From Gari tellinella (Eukaryota; Mollusca; Bivalvia; Cardiida; Psammobiidae): DNA of 64,000 nt. A model generated the notes under the pieces. The model saw nothing but the letters and a program-made list of their open reading frames with translations. It made no database searches and was not told where the DNA came from. Shown here in pieces: positions 43,864-54,299 of this stretch. Made by a program: the position numbers and the translations under genes. Location: assembly GCA_922989275.2 (NCBI GenBank), contig OV277871.1:59851848-59915847 (forward strand), written 5' to 3'. Within the stretch, counting starts at the first letter, position 1. Every line of letters begins with the position of its first letter.

Positions 43864-44049
43864 TACAGTGAACAAGACGTTATTATTTCCGGTTTTAACG
43901 CAAACGAAACGCAAACGCTGCAATAAAAAGAAAAAAAGACATTTTTCATGATTATTCTTATCTGACCCGACTTTTAACTGTTTGCAAGGGAAATAATAGT
44001 TTAAGCGTAAACGCGTTTATCGGGAAAGAATAACGTCTTCTCATCTGCA
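43864..44049 (-). mobile_element. Family A copy lacking the hairpin
   Basis: TACAGTGAACAAGACGTTAT, ACGCAAACGAAACGCAAACG, then CTGACCCGACTTTTAACTGT+TTGC and right end AGAATAACGTCTTCTCATCT. Both ends remain but the GACGCC stem and its shoulders are deleted. Confidence 0.75.
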
Positions 44050-44195
44050 CCTTTCCATGTTTTCATTGGATTTCGTTAAAGCCTCTCTTACGATTTCACC
44101 ACTTGATGTCAAATTAGCCGTATAAACGCGAATAAAGACGTATTGTTTACCCTGATGTATAGTTAAATTCTTGATTGTACTCTGTACAAAAGATT

Positions 44196-44428
44196 AAAAG
44201 AGAAGACGTTATTATTTTCCATTTAAACGCAAAGAAACGCAAACGCATCGCAACAAAACGTAGAAACTGACAATTGTTTGTCAATATTGACTATTTATGT
44301 TAATATGAGTGGCGAACAGTTTGGAGCCGGATCTGACGCCGGGCTATATGGCGTCGGATCTGGCTCAAAACTTTTTTCAATAAAAATGATAGGTTTTTTA
44401 TTGCAAAGAAAAACGTTTGTTATGAGAA
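44196..44428 (-). mobile_element. Family A copy
   Basis: AAGAGAAGACGTTATTATTT, ACGCAAAGAAACGCAAACGC, GAGTGGCGAACAGTTTGGAG, hairpin with arms GGATCTGACGCC and GGCGTCGGATCTGG around GGGCTATAT. Both stem arms carry the altered GGATC in place of GATCAG. Confidence 0.75.
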
Positions 44429-45012
44429 GTTGTCTGGCTTAGTCGACATTTAATATCTCGGACTCTAAGCCACGTTTAAATATTGAAATTCGGGCCGAGC
44501 TTACAAATGAACTTCATTTGTAGAAATACCGGTATATTCAGTTGAGCGACTTTGATGATGATCATCATCAGTTGGGTTTTAGGCACCGCGACACAGATAA
44601 GGCATATACATGTAGCGCCGATGAATGATGTGAGATGATGAGATGAGATGATTATGAATTCATGAAAATGATTTCGATTTATCTCATTTGTTGTGAGCAG
44701 AGCACATGCTTAAAACCGACCTGCCTTTCTTTTAGTTCGTTGGCAAAGGGGATAATCTTGGTTTTATAAACAGAAACATTCCCCATGAGATATGTAAGTT
44801 TGATTGTGTATATCCATGACATCACATCAGATACAATGTATAAAACAACATATGCTATATCTGATTTATTCGATAGGAATTAAATTACCATATATGTATA
44901 CGGAATACTGAGTGTTATCAAATGCAAACAGTTCATGCTTCGCGTGCTAGCGGTGAAACCGTGATGATCTTTACAAACAGCTTGCTTCCTGATGAGACAC
45001 CGGGTAAACAGG
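44429..45012. other. Gap with (GAT)n and core fragment
   Basis: A GATGATGATCATCATC palindrome at about 44555 and GAT/ATGAGATG-rich sequence at 44620-44660 flank GGTTTTAGGCACCGCGACAC, which has the look of a mollusc SINE/LINE tail. At 44972-45010 CAAACAGCTTGCTTCCTGAT+GAGACACCGGGTAAACAGG is a family A core half immediately next to the following copy. Confidence 0.4.
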
Positions 45013-45215
45013 TGCAGTGGAGAAAACGTTATTCTTTCCCGTTTAAACGCCAACAAAACGCAAACGCAAATCGCTAAAATGTTTTAAGTTACTATTTTTT
45101 TACATTTATGATTATTTGTTCTAATCTGAGTGGCAAACAGTTTGAAGCCTGATCAGACGCCGGATTACCCGGCGTCTGATCTGGCTCCAAACTGTTTGCA
45201 ATGGGAATAATAGTT
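45013..45215 (-). mobile_element. Family A copy with perfect hairpin, truncated right
   Basis: Left TIR CAGTGGAGAAAACGTTATTC+TTTCCC is intact, and the hairpin ACGCCGGATTACCCGGCGT with GATCAG/CTGATC shoulders is near perfect. Sequence leaves the family after AATAATAGTTTGTATG, so the right TIR is missing. It appears to sit within an older core fragment. Confidence 0.85.
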
Positions 45216-45354
45216 TGTATGAAGTGGAACGTTTACTAAACCTCTCCAACGGAAACTCCTTTCAGGAATTAAAAACAGGTTTCTTTTTAGGTACATGTAA
45301 GAGAGAGTAACTTAATAATTCTAAAACTGTCTCACTCATGTCAGCACTCTATTC

Positions 45355-45470
45355 TGTGGTGGTACATGTACCACTCATTAGAATCGTCCTAAAGAGACGT
45401 TTTAATGAGTAGTACAAACTATATCGTTTAATGCTGAAATAAAGATTTCAGGTTTTGAATTTGAAATAAT
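45355..45470. repeat. Hairpin repeat family F, copy 2
   Basis: GTACCACTCATTAGAATCGT+C and GACGTTTTAATGAGTAGTAC are inverted copies around CTAAAGA. It shares the core with 9860-9985. Confidence 0.6.
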
Positions 45471-46039
45471 TGTTTAATGCAGCAATAAAGATGTAAGGCT
45501 TTTGAGTTTGAAATACTCCACTTATCTGGAGCCCTGCCCAGGTACATGTACGTGTGTATTGTTAAAAGCGTACTCTTTCTCAAGAAAATAATTACATTAC
45601 TAAAACCGAGTTTAAAATATCATCTTATTTTAAAGACTCCTCTGATCCTCGATTAACCTATTAGCCACGCCTCTTCATGTTACCTTCCCGCGACATAAGA
45701 TAATATTTGATCTGATAAAGCAGACTGACGGTACAAACAGAATGTCTTTTTGCATGACTGAGTTGCCTTTAGGTACGTGTACGTGTACGCCTGTAATTGT
45801 GTGTATGTGGCGTGTATATTTCACCATTTTGTCGAATTTGCATAAATTGTGACTTTCTGTGAGTTACAAGGAATTTGAAAAGTTTATTTACTGAAAGGAG
45901 TAATCGCCTTATCTCTCAGTTTTTAATATTAAAAGTGTAATTAAATGACTTCCGAGGTACCGGTGTTTAGATAAACATGACGTCATTTACTTTGTTTTAA
46001 TCCTAGTTGTACTTTTTACTCTGTCACTGGTCGGTACTG
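45471..46039. other. Non-coding gap
   Basis: Several GTACATGTAC/ACGTGTACGTGTACG words near 45540 and 45775. No element recognised. Confidence 0.4.
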
Positions 46040-46260
46040 TACAATGGAAAAAAGATATTATTTCCCAATACGCGCGCGTATGCTAAAACTACCATATCAA
46101 GTATATCCATTGCAAATAGTTTTGATCCAGATCAGAGGCCGGGTAACCCGGTGTTTAATCAGGCTAAAACCTTTTCCCAATAAAAAAGTAGATATCTTAA
46201 ACATTATAGTGAATTGCACTTGAGTTCGATTGCGTTTAAACGGGCGTCTTCTCCACTGTA
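46040..46260 (+). mobile_element. Family A copy
   Basis: TACAATGGAAAAAAGATATT at the left, hairpin GCCGGGTAACCCGGTGTTTA, right end CGGGCGTCTTCTCCACTGTA. The left TIR is more diverged than the right. Confidence 0.85.
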
Positions 46261-46399
46261 CTATTGAATGCGCTCCTAAATGCGGAATAAACCTGCTCAA
46301 GTCTATGCAATCCCATCACCCAAATGCATCAACTTGGAATGAAACACGATAAGTTGAAATACAGGAGGCTGGATCTCTAAGCAGGACGTGAAATCAGAA

Positions 46400-46495
46400 T
46401 AGACACACACACACACGTTCAATGGAGAGTGTCTGCACACACGTTCAATAAAGAGTGTCACACACACGTTCAATAGAGAGTGTCTGTTGAAATAT
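46400..46495. repeat. Minisatellite, about 30-bp unit
   Basis: Three units of CACACGTTCAAT(G/A)(G/A)AGAGTGTC at 46408-46485, seeded by a CA-dinucleotide run. Confidence 0.85.
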
Positions 46496-46803
46496 GTTGC
46501 TTTAAACAACCACCTGCTTTAAATGCCTACCAAACATTGCATTAGAACAGTTACAAATGTATAAATGCGGTAAATAACGAATGCGTACTCGGGTTGTTCC
46601 TGCTCAAGCCTGGACGCAGAATGCCAATACACACACTGTGGAAATGTTCGACGGCCCGATAAAGAGTTTCCTGCTAAGCTGGGGATTACAGCTGTCATTC
46701 TGATGGTTGGACCTGAACGAAAGCAGTGTGTTTTGCATTTCAGAGACTCTGTGTCATTATCAACTTTGCTGTCAATATCGTAAAACTTGAGCAATATATC
46801 GCT

Positions 46804-47057
46804 CTACTATGGCAAAGACGTTATTCTTCCAAATTAACGCGTTGTTACCAAATTACTATTTCCGTTGCAACCAGTTAAGGGCTATATCATACGCCGAGTA
46901 ACTCGGAGTCTGATTAGGCCCAAATCATTTTGTCACACTTATTTATATTAATATACATCGTTAATTCATTACTCATTTTTGTATTTAATTTGATTACATT
47001 TCCTGTCCGTTCATTCAGTTTTCAACGGGAACGAATAATGTCTTTCCCAATGTATCA
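46804..47057 (+). mobile_element. Family A copy, diverged
   Basis: TACTATGGCAAAGACGTTAT at the left, hairpin ACGCCGAGTAACTCGGAGTC, in which both stem arms have changed together (CCGAG/CTCGG instead of CCGGG/CCCGG), and right end GAATAATGTCTTTCCCAATG. Confidence 0.75.
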
Positions 47058-47439
47058 TTGCAAATGCTATAATATTGTTTTAGCGATTGAGCTCAGATCT
47101 TATGACATTTTGATTATTCATCAACAACCGGAGGATAGTTTTGAGGAATTTTAAACTAGTCTACAACAGGTAAACACTCTTTATTATAAGCACGACTCGT
47201 TGACATATTACCTTTTCTTTGAACTACATGTACATATTTTATTTGAATGTTAGGTACCAATTAATTACGAAACATTTCCCATGGTTAGCGTACATGTACA
47301 TAAAGGGACTTAAACGCATTGAAGTTTAATTCCTTCCTCAATTGAAGTGCCCTTTACCGCATTTGATGTAATCCTTCACTGAAGAAATTATTCAAATATA
47401 TACAGTCATAAATATATGTATGTACACAACAAAATATTG
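47058..47439. other. Non-coding gap
   Basis: Nothing recognised. Confidence 0.4.
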
Positions 47440-47580
47440 TTTATATTCTAGCAGATGGTAGTTTAAAGCAGGCTGAAAGTGAAGGAGATTGCGCCTTAAG
47501 GTGCATTCTGCTTGACGTTCAACCTGCTTTAAGGTCTCACTTATCCTGAAAACTAAAAACAAGATATGGGATAATGGGTT
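47440..47580 (-). repeat. Hairpin repeat family E, copy 3
   Basis: TCTAGCAGATGGTAG edge, then arms AAAGCAGGCTGAA...GTGAAGGAG and CTGCTTGACGTTCAACCTGC+TTT around a perfect inner palindrome TGCGCCTTAAGGTGCA. Edge ATAAGTGAGACCTTAAAG is on the other side (read inverted). Confidence 0.65.
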
Positions 47581-47677
47581 GCACTGATAACAAAGTATGT
47601 TGAAATAACACTTTTGCCTCGAAAGTTTTTTCCATAACTCTTTGTTTTCAACAAATATCATCTGCTACACATGTTTC

Positions 47678-47822
47678 GCCGGTGTTACGCAGTAGAATGA
47701 CCCACCCGTGCAAAAGGACCCGGGTCTTTATACTACGTAGAGAAATGATCCAAAACTGTGAGGTGGTCATTCTACAACGAGTCGGTCATTTTCTACGGGT
47801 CATTCTACTGCGTTACACCGGC
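47678..47822. repeat. Foldback element, 25-bp ends
   Basis: GCCGGTGTTACGCAGTAGAA+TGACCC and its inverse GGGTCATTCTACTGCGTTAC+ACCGGC bound 145 bp. The word GGTCATT(C/T)TAC recurs three times near the right end. No ORF significance. The adjacent CGAAACATGTGTAGCAG on the minus strand is discussed among the rejected items. Confidence 0.85.
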
Positions 47823-47829
47823 ATTAAAC

Positions 47830-47905
47830 TGAAGGACATACAGTTGGATCTAGATCAGAGACTGCATTTCGCAGCGTCTGATTTGGGTCAAAACAGTTTG
47901 TAAGT
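47830..47905. repeat. Isolated hairpin core
   Basis: GGATCTAGATCAGAGACTGC, ATTTCGCAGCGTCTGATTTG+GGTC then AAAACAGTTTG. This is the shared snap-back core with a CTGC...GCAG stem, lacking family A ends. Confidence 0.55.
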
Positions 47906-47999
47906 TAAAGAAAAGTCGGGATTAACGTACGAAGCGTTAATAGTAATATGTCAGTATGTTACTATGGTCAATGAAATATTACTTTTCTGCACCATTACA

Positions 48000-48220
48000 T
48001 ACAGTGGAGAATACGTTACTTTTTTCCATTAAGGTATTTAAACCAAACCTTTCATTTTCATTGCAAATAGTTTAGAGCCGACGTCTGATCAGACTTAAAA
48101 CTAATTACCACTCAACTTGAAATATAAAGTTAAAGTTTAAAAGTTGTTATTTTCTACATGTGTGTCCATTGCGTTTCGTTTGCGTTTAAATGGGAAAGAA
48201 TAACGTCTTCTTCGTTGTTA
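48000..48220 (+). mobile_element. Family A copy, half hairpin
   Basis: TACAGTGGAGAATACGTTAC at the left, centre reduced to GAGCCGACGTCTGATCAGAC, right side TTGCGTTTCGTTTGCGTTTA and AAAGAATAACGTCTTCTTCG. The final bases are not CCACTGTA. Confidence 0.8.
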
Positions 48221-48609
48221 CAATAAAAATCAGACGCCTTCGTTGAACAGTTTGAAGCCTCATCACATATCGATATTGCAGCGTCCGATCAAAATCCATA
48301 ATGATGTCAAACATTAATTTATTCACACGAATCAGATAAATTAATTCGACTTTTCAAAAACGGAATATAGAATATGAAGCGCACAATGTATGTTTTAAAA
48401 ATCAACAGTAAAACATTAACATGATTTAAAATTGTGCCGTTTTATTTCGTATTTTAACCCAATTGTGCCTACATGTATCCTCCCTTAAAGAGACTGGCAA
48501 CCAGATTTAGTATTAACAATAGTCATTTGTTAATATGAGCCAAACGCTTATATAACGGTAAAGAATAAGTTTAGGATAAGAAATTGTGTTTAAAAAAATG
48601 TATTTCAAT
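48221..48609. other. Gap with core fragment
   Basis: GAACAGTTTGAAGCCTCATC ... GCAGCGTCCGATCAAAATCC at 48245-48297 is a decayed hairpin core. The remainder is AT-rich and unrecognised. Confidence 0.4.
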
Positions 48610-48712
48610 AAAAAAAAAAATATTGAGCTCTGGTGGGATTCGAACCCGGGACCCGGCATGGGCGGACAGAAGTCAAAATAAAGAAACCGCTTAGACCACT
48701 GGGACACGGAAC
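48610..48712 (-). repeat. tRNA-like sequence (SINE head or tRNA pseudogene)
   Basis: On the minus strand, GTGTCCCAGTGGTCTAAGCG+G is A-box-like and GGGTTCGAATCCC (48647-48635) is a good B box, 40-70 nt apart. They are followed by GAGCTCAATA and a run of ten T, a plausible pol III terminator. Acceptor and T stems do not close properly (only about 3 bp in the T arm), so it is not a functional tRNA. The GAGCTCAATA tail is shared with 13190-13262, indicating one SINE family. Confidence 0.6.
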
Positions 48713-49059
48713 TATTCATATATATCGGATCGATTTAACGTATTTCAGTGCGTAGCGATGGAAAGTACATACAATTACATAATTGGGCTCGGGTTTATGT
48801 CTGAAAGTTTGGTCGGCAGTTTAAACACACGCCGTATAACAGCTCCTACACCAACACCCAATTAAAATAAATCGGAATGCACGTGCGTCCTTAGAAATAA
48901 ATCGAGTTCGCCAGACATACACCCACTGACCCAGTGGCAGTCAACACTGGCCACGCTTAACTCATTCACCCCTGAAACCTTAATGAACACCTCCAATTTC
49001 GAAATAAGTCTAGTCCATTTTTGCCTTTCAGGGTTGATTTTAACAATACATTTGAGAAT
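48713..49059. other. Non-coding gap
   Basis: Nothing recognised. Confidence 0.4.
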
Positions 49060-49135
49060 GACAAATAATGTTGATCCTGATCAGAAGGCTCCTTAAGGAG
49101 CCCTCTAATCATGATCCACACTGTTTGCATTGGAC
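49060..49135. repeat. Hairpin repeat family D, copy 1
   Basis: GTTGATCCTGATCAGAAGGC, the perfect palindrome GGCTCCTTAAGGAGCC, then CTCTAATCATGATCCACACT+GTTTGCATTGG. Geometry matches family A/B hairpins, but the stem sequence is entirely different. Confidence 0.65.
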
Positions 49136-49567
49136 AAGTGTAATCCTAACAGGTACACCGTTTATAAATGACGACTATGGCTGAAAGTGTTAACTAGGTA
49201 ATAACTAAAAATATATCCCTAAAGAGTTGTCACTATTTGATGTTAGAGGGAGATTTCATATAACTGCTTTCGAATAAAAGTTGTCCTCTGTGTTCACGTG
49301 GCTTTGATATAGTATTAAAGAATGTATTCTCTTGTATATGTGATTGTACATACTGAGAAAATGAAGAATAAAACTTGGAAAACTTGGAAACTTGAGCCCG
49401 TGATCAATTTCTATAACATCTTTCGACGCTATTGATAAAACGATGGATAATATCTAAAAAACTAAGATTTGAAGACTTTTCTAGAGTGTGTTTTTAGACT
49501 GGTCATATTTTTCCAATGCCAGATGCACGATAATGCTACCCTTTTGGTTATATTTGAGTATTTTATT
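49136..49567. other. Gap with possible retroelement tail
   Basis: AGAATAAAACTTGGAAAACT+TGGAAACTTG at about 49364-49394 looks like a LINE/SINE 3' tail of short tandem AACTTGGAA units. The body upstream is not recognisable. Confidence 0.35.
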
Positions 49568-49790
49568 TTATTTTTGCAAATGCACCATCTGGTTGCGAGT
49601 CGCTTTAAAAATTTAAAAAGTACATAAGCAAACAGTGAAGAAGCATTTTGCGGCGTCTGATCAGAGTCTACACTGTTTGTTCATTGGATTTTCAATATAG
49701 TTATTTTTAATCAGGCACCCTTACATTGTACATCAAACAATGAACTAATCCAATATACAATGTATAACCATGGGTTAATACTCACGTTAA
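49568..49790. repeat. Hairpin repeat family C, copy 3
   Basis: AAGCAAACAGTGAAGAAGCA, GCGGCGTCTGATCAGAGTCT+ACACTGTTTG, ATTTTCAATATAG and AATGAACTAATCCAATATAC: the same half-hairpin and right flank as 4399-4590. Confidence 0.55.
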
Positions 49791-49984
49791 TCTTAAGCTT
49801 TTACAATGATAAAGACGTCATTATTTCCCATAAACGAGTGTGTACTAAATAATTAAGTCCAGTAAAACGAGTTGGAAGCCGATTAGAAATACCTCTCTAC
49901 ATAGTGTTCAAACTACTTTTTACTACGTATTATTGCAATGCTTTTGCATTTAGTACTGTTCAAACGGCGAATAATTATTTCCTA

Positions 49985-50125
49985 ATGCCCTGTGCTTCAT
50001 ATATGGGACATATACAATAGGAACAGACTCAGATCAGACGCCGTATAAAGCTCCAGTCTACATTGTTTGCTGTTATAACTTTCTATACGAGCCTACAATC
50101 AATGCGGTAAAGGGAGATAATGACC
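49985..50125. repeat. Hairpin repeat family C, copy 4
   Basis: CTTCATATATGGGACATATA, ACAGACTCAGATCAGACGCC+GTATAAAGCTCCAGTCTACA+TTGTTTGCTG. The right arm of the GACGCC stem is reduced. Confidence 0.55.
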
Positions 50126-50139
50126 ATTCTTGACAAAAA

Positions 50140-50388
50140 AAGTGGAGAAAACGTTATTCTTACCCGTTTAAACGCAAACGAAACGCAAACGCATCGCTAA
50201 AAAATGAAGAAAACGACAACTTTTTGACAATTTTGAACGATCATTTTAACCTGGACGGCAAACAGCTTGGAGCCTGCTCAGACGCCGGATTACCCGGCGT
50301 CTGATCTGGCTCAAAGCTGTTTACATCGGAAATAATAGATTTAGCGTAAACGCGTTTATTGGGAAAGATTAACGTTTTCTCCACTGTA
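50140..50388 (-). mobile_element. Family A copy, near consensus
   Basis: AGTGGAGAAAACGTTATTCT, AAACGCAAACGAAACGCAAA, hairpin ACGCCGGATTACCCGGCGT with GCTCAG/CTGATC shoulders, TTAGCGTAAACGCGTTTATT and right TIR AACGTTTTCTCCACTGTA. Among the best preserved copies; only the first two bases of the left end are altered. Confidence 0.93.
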
Positions 50389-51239
50389 TATATTTAACTT
50401 TCAACCCTAGACCGATGTCCGATCTGGGGCAAAACTGTTTGCAATGGACATCAATGAATGCACTTTCAGTGTCTTGTCTCCGATCACATAACGAATTTCC
50501 TTTCATATCTTGAAAAGGAATTGTGGTAATCCCACACATTAAAGGCATATCAGAAATCATCAGCCGAACTTTTAGAAAACATCAGACGTCCTCATAAGCC
50601 ATTGCGAACCATCTTGGTGCATCAAAATGATTAGCAATCATAGGAAGACAAAGTACAAGTTATTGATAGCATACCTTGCAAGAACGGTGATAATGTATAC
50701 GTGGGTTTATTGGTCGGAAAATCGGAACTAGGCTTATTGAACACATACAGTAGGGCTAATAGAAAATCTTTAGAAAGCACATTAGAAACGGGTGCAATTA
50801 CAGACTATCTAACATTGCAAAACATCAGATAGACTGGGAGGGGCTTGGGCAGAAGAAAGGGATTGTGACTGGAAATTGGAAAATAAGAAATACAAAGGAA
50901 ACAATACATATACGGACACGGGAGCAGTAATGTAAAGGTATCAAGGGCCTTCGTTACTTAGGTGTACGACATGACCTTCTGTAAGACTTGCGGGAAATTC
51001 TCGAGGATGAAGACTCCGAAATAGTCACGTCGCCAGTAGCTTTTGGAAAGTTCATAGTAGTGGGCGAAAGAGTCAGCAATAACAATAGTCAGTGTTGCGA
51101 TGTTAAGAAAACAGGTTTCAAATGCGGATTTACCAACACAATGAACAATTTTAAGAACAATAAAAATGCTTTAATCTCAAACGAAACCCATCCGGAGTGC
51201 ACTTCAACATTTAGGTGCCTTTTATTTCTTACATCTGTG
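50389..51239. other. Non-coding gap
   Basis: CGATGTCCGATCTGGGGCAA+AACTGTTTGCAATGG at 50410-50450 is a partial core just after the family A copy. The 90-codon plus ORF at 50988-51260 has no recognisable motif. Confidence 0.4.
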
Positions 51240-51335
51240 AGGCAACAGTTTATAGCCTAATCAGACATCCGGTTATCCGGCCTATGAACAGGCTTCAAAC
51301 TGTTTGCAGTGAAAAACAATAATTTTACCATTATA
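51240..51335. repeat. Isolated family A core
   Basis: AGTTTATAGCCTAATCAGAC, ATCCGGTTATCCGGCCTATG and AACAGGCTTCAAACTGTTTG+CAGTG. The hairpin has CCGGTTATCCGG at its centre. TIRs are not found. Confidence 0.55.
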
Positions 51336-52089
51336 TAAATACATGTATCACATCTCACAGATGGTGAGAGAACGGATTGGTCACCCGAGGCAAGTAATGT
51401 CAACCGAGGCGTCTTAGCCATGTGACCACGTAGATCACGTGGCATCGATTTAAGTTGTATATAAAGTGTGTATATTGACGCGTTGTTGTTGGTTTTTTTT
51501 TGTTTTTATTTAAAAAAACAAATTGAAGGCTACAAACCTTTTTTCTCAATAAGTATTGTTTTTTTAAAGCCAACAAAAGATTAAGAACCACATGTCCATT
51601 TATAATGTGTATTCTTACATAGTGCTGCTATAGACCATTCTACATTTGTCTCCAATTCTGTCATCTGCTAAAGCAATAAGTTGAAATATACTTTAAGTAG
51701 GCTAATAGCTACGCAGAATGACAGAGTAAGTAGCAAATTTCGACATAAACATTGAACAGGATGCAGACTTTAAATCAAAGGAGTGAGAAAATATCGACCT
51801 TGATTAGCAACGCGAAAACAAGTGACACTTTGGAGTGGAATGTTTTGAAATTTTGTCTCATGAAGCGTAAAGTATGTTCAATTTTATTTTAAATGTATAA
51901 CTTTACATATTTGATTCGACACACTTTTCCAGTTCATTGTCATCTCTTCACTAGAAGCCGCGGCCGCCGTTGCGGTTATTTATAACTTGCCTGTAACTTG
52001 CCTGTACGTTGATGGTCCTTCAATGAGCAATATTGCTCGTGTTGACCCAATTTTATATATGTTGAACTAAACTCAGCGTGGTTATGGCT
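51336..52089. other. Non-coding gap
   Basis: Contains T-rich and A-rich runs near 51485-51520. CTTGCCTGTAACTTGCCTGTA is a 10-bp tandem near 51985. Nothing else recognised. Confidence 0.4.
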
Positions 52090-52800
52090 CTAGTAATATG
52101 CACTGATATTAAATTTACAGTCTTTGGATTTCCAAGCTGCTGTGTTAAGAGCACTCTTAAAATAGTTTACACTTTTAGCTGATACAGCTACTTCAAATAA
52201 ACTGGTCCACCGATTGACTATTCTGGACGAGAATCTATGAGCACTGAATCTGGAGTTATCTCTTGGTTTGATGAGCTTCATAATATGACCTCTGGTTGAA
52301 CTTGATTCTACTAATTTAATATTTGGAATGTTTGGCTATATGTTACTTGTGCATTATTTTAAACAGTTGAACCATATCTGCTCAATCCGTACGATACTCT
52401 AATGTTGGAGGTCCCAAGATCTTCAGTTTTTCCTCATATGAGTGGTCCTTCATCCCGGTTACAAGTCGGGTAGCCCTCCGTTGTACATTCACAATTGCTA
52501 TTATGTCTTGTTTTCAATTCAAGTTTCCATATAACACAGGCATACTCTAAATGCGGCCGGATAAGGATCTTGTATAAAGGTATAAACACTTTTTTATCAT
52601 TTGAAGCAGTCAAAATAGTTCTTTATCATTCAAAGGATCTGATTTGCCTTTATAACCTTTTGTTAGATATAAATATTAAATTTAAGTTCTTGGTCAAAAA
52701 TTACACCAATGTCTTTCTCATTTTGAAACAGAATCTACGTCTTGTTGACCATTTTCACTTTTTATAGAGTATGTACATGGAGTAGTTGAGAATTTCTAAA
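52090..52800 (-). pseudogene. LINE reverse-transcriptase 3' end, degenerate
   Basis: The C-terminal third of a non-LTR retrotransposon ORF2, distinct from the other two. In order on the minus strand: EKDIGVIFDQELKFNIYI (about 52720-52660), FIPLYKILIRPHLEYACVIW (about 52590-52530), IVNVQRRATRLVTGMKDHSY and EEKLKILGPPTLEYR (52490-52390). The C-terminus reads KLIKPRDNSRFSAHRFSSRI and VNRWTSLFEVAVSAKSVNYF+KSAL (52281-52100). Frameshifts lie between blocks and a stop follows YRTD. This arrangement is typical of CR1/L2/Rex1-like LINEs. Fragment only; 5'-truncated at or before 52800. Confidence 0.88.
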
Positions 52801-53271
52801 AAAGTATGTACATGTAAAACGTATCGAATATGGACTTAGCATGAGTTTGAAATGCTAAAATCGAATGATATGTCATTGTGTAAGATAGGACTAGTTTATT
52901 CTGCTCGAGAAGTAACCTTTACAGTACAGGACTAAAACACGGGCCGAATAAGCGGGCCGTTTGGTTATGTTACGCGGGCTGATGTGATGTTAGACATTTT
53001 TACCTTCTGATGTCACATTAGACTTTATAGTAGATAAATCGAGTGAGGTATAATAAAAACACATGTATGAGGAAAGAAAACATCTTCTCGACCATTGATA
53101 GAAATGAACTTCGTTTCAGACGATTTGGAGCCAATTCAGGCGCCTAGTTTTTTCTTTTTTCTGTTCAATCCTGAATGCTGCTAGGATTGAAATAATAAAT
53201 CAAAATTGTTTTAAAAACGAATGCGTCATATTGAGAGCATTTCATATTCAGCGTTTTCTCATATTTACCTC
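52801..53271. other. Gap with core fragment
   Basis: CAGACGATTTGGAGCCAATT+CAGGCGCC near 53116-53145 is half of a hairpin core. ATTAGAC-type words around 52990-53030 form a weak inverted repeat (TGATGTTAGACATTTTT against TGATGTCACATTAGAC). Confidence 0.35.
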
Positions 53272-53450
53272 TTCACTGTCATGACGTCATCAGTTTTAAA
53301 CATTGTTCGTCTGCTTTTAGTTCTCAAATTTAATTTGTTACATAATTTAACGAAACGAATATCGTAGGCGGCGTCAAACAGTGTGTATTCAGACAAGACA
53401 CCGCTTCAACGGCGTCTGATCAGGATCAAAACTGTTTGCAAATGGCCATT
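53272..53450. repeat. Hairpin repeat family B
   Basis: CCTCTTCACTGTCATGACGT, GTTCGTCTGCTTTTAGTTCT, GGCGTCAAACAGTGTGTATT, hairpin ACACCGCTTCAACGGCGTCT+GATCAGGATC, AAAACTGTTTGCAAATGG. The stem tip has shifted to CCGC/GCGG-like pairing. Confidence 0.65.
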
Positions 53451-54124
53451 ATTCTCAGGGAAAAGCAGATGAGAGCTTATACACACAATGATTTACGAGA
53501 GCTTTTAGTCGTAATCACCTGTTTGAAAATTACAATATATTTATAAAGATACGACGACCAGCGTTTTATGAAACAATATCAGTAATTTGAATAAAGTTCA
53601 GTGTGTGCTATAGGAGAGGCTTATCTTAGCTGTAACAAGATTGTGGAGAATAAAACACTTATACGGCTTGTGTGATTTTGCGTATTGGGATTCGTTTAAG
53701 TAAATTATAGAATGCTGGTAAATTGAATGCTAGTTAGAGATTTATATCAGTATTTTTTTTTTCATTTGACTAAGTTATATGTGTAAGTATGCATTTTGCA
53801 TATCCCTTTATGCATACGATATTTTTTCCGCTTTAACAAAACGCATTACAATAAACTGAAGAAAATTACGAATTATTGGGGAAAAGGAAAAACTGTTCAA
53901 TCTAAGGGGCAAAACAATTTTAACTTGATCTGGTTCCAAAATGCTTGCTGTTGGACTATATATTTAGCTTGAAATCGTTTATTGGGAAAGGAAAACTTAT
54001 TTTACAATCGCATGTTCGAACAAGATGCTCCATTTTACTAAATTGGTGTCAATGCGTATTATGCGAGGTGATGCGAGATTTGAAGAGATCATATTAAACG
54101 TATTGAATGGGGATATTTAAGTAA
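53451..54124. other. Gap with core fragment
   Basis: TTAACTTGATCTGGTTCCAA+AATGCTTGC near 53922-53948 and AAATCGTTTATTGGGAAAGG near 53972 are right-half family A fragments. Confidence 0.4.
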
Positions 54125-54298
54125 ACATTTTCACTACCAATGCCAACACTGTCATTAGGATAATTATAGTGTTGATCATATTCAGACGCTGCGATCCGCG
54201 TTTTGTTTTTTTGTAAAATATATCATTAATAGATAATAGTTTTATGTGATGACAGCTACTCTGTTAGACGAGTTTTATATGCTAAGGCAGCAAAAGGG
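54125..54298. repeat. Family B, decayed
   Basis: TTTCACTACCAATGCCAACA, GTGTTGATCATATTCAGACG+CTGCGATCCGCG, CTGTTAGACGAGTTTTATAT and GGCAGCAAAAGGGTTA. The right edge matches the family B copy at 61080-61290. Confidence 0.5.
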
Positions 54299-54299
54299 T

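Noticed and set aside
46000..47057. Family A pair at 46040 and 46804 as ends of a larger composite transposon
   Set aside because: The intervening sequence has no ORF. The copies differ in divergence, so independent insertions are simpler.
47660..47700. Fourth hammerhead: minus strand CUGCGUA...GGCGAAACAUGUGUAGCAG
   Set aside because: The catalytic CUGANGA box is not present and position 17 would be G. It is at best half of a ribozyme disrupted by the adjacent foldback.
48610..48712. Functional tRNA gene
   Set aside because: A- and B-box-like words exist, but acceptor and T stems do not pair. The tail is shared with another SINE-like copy.
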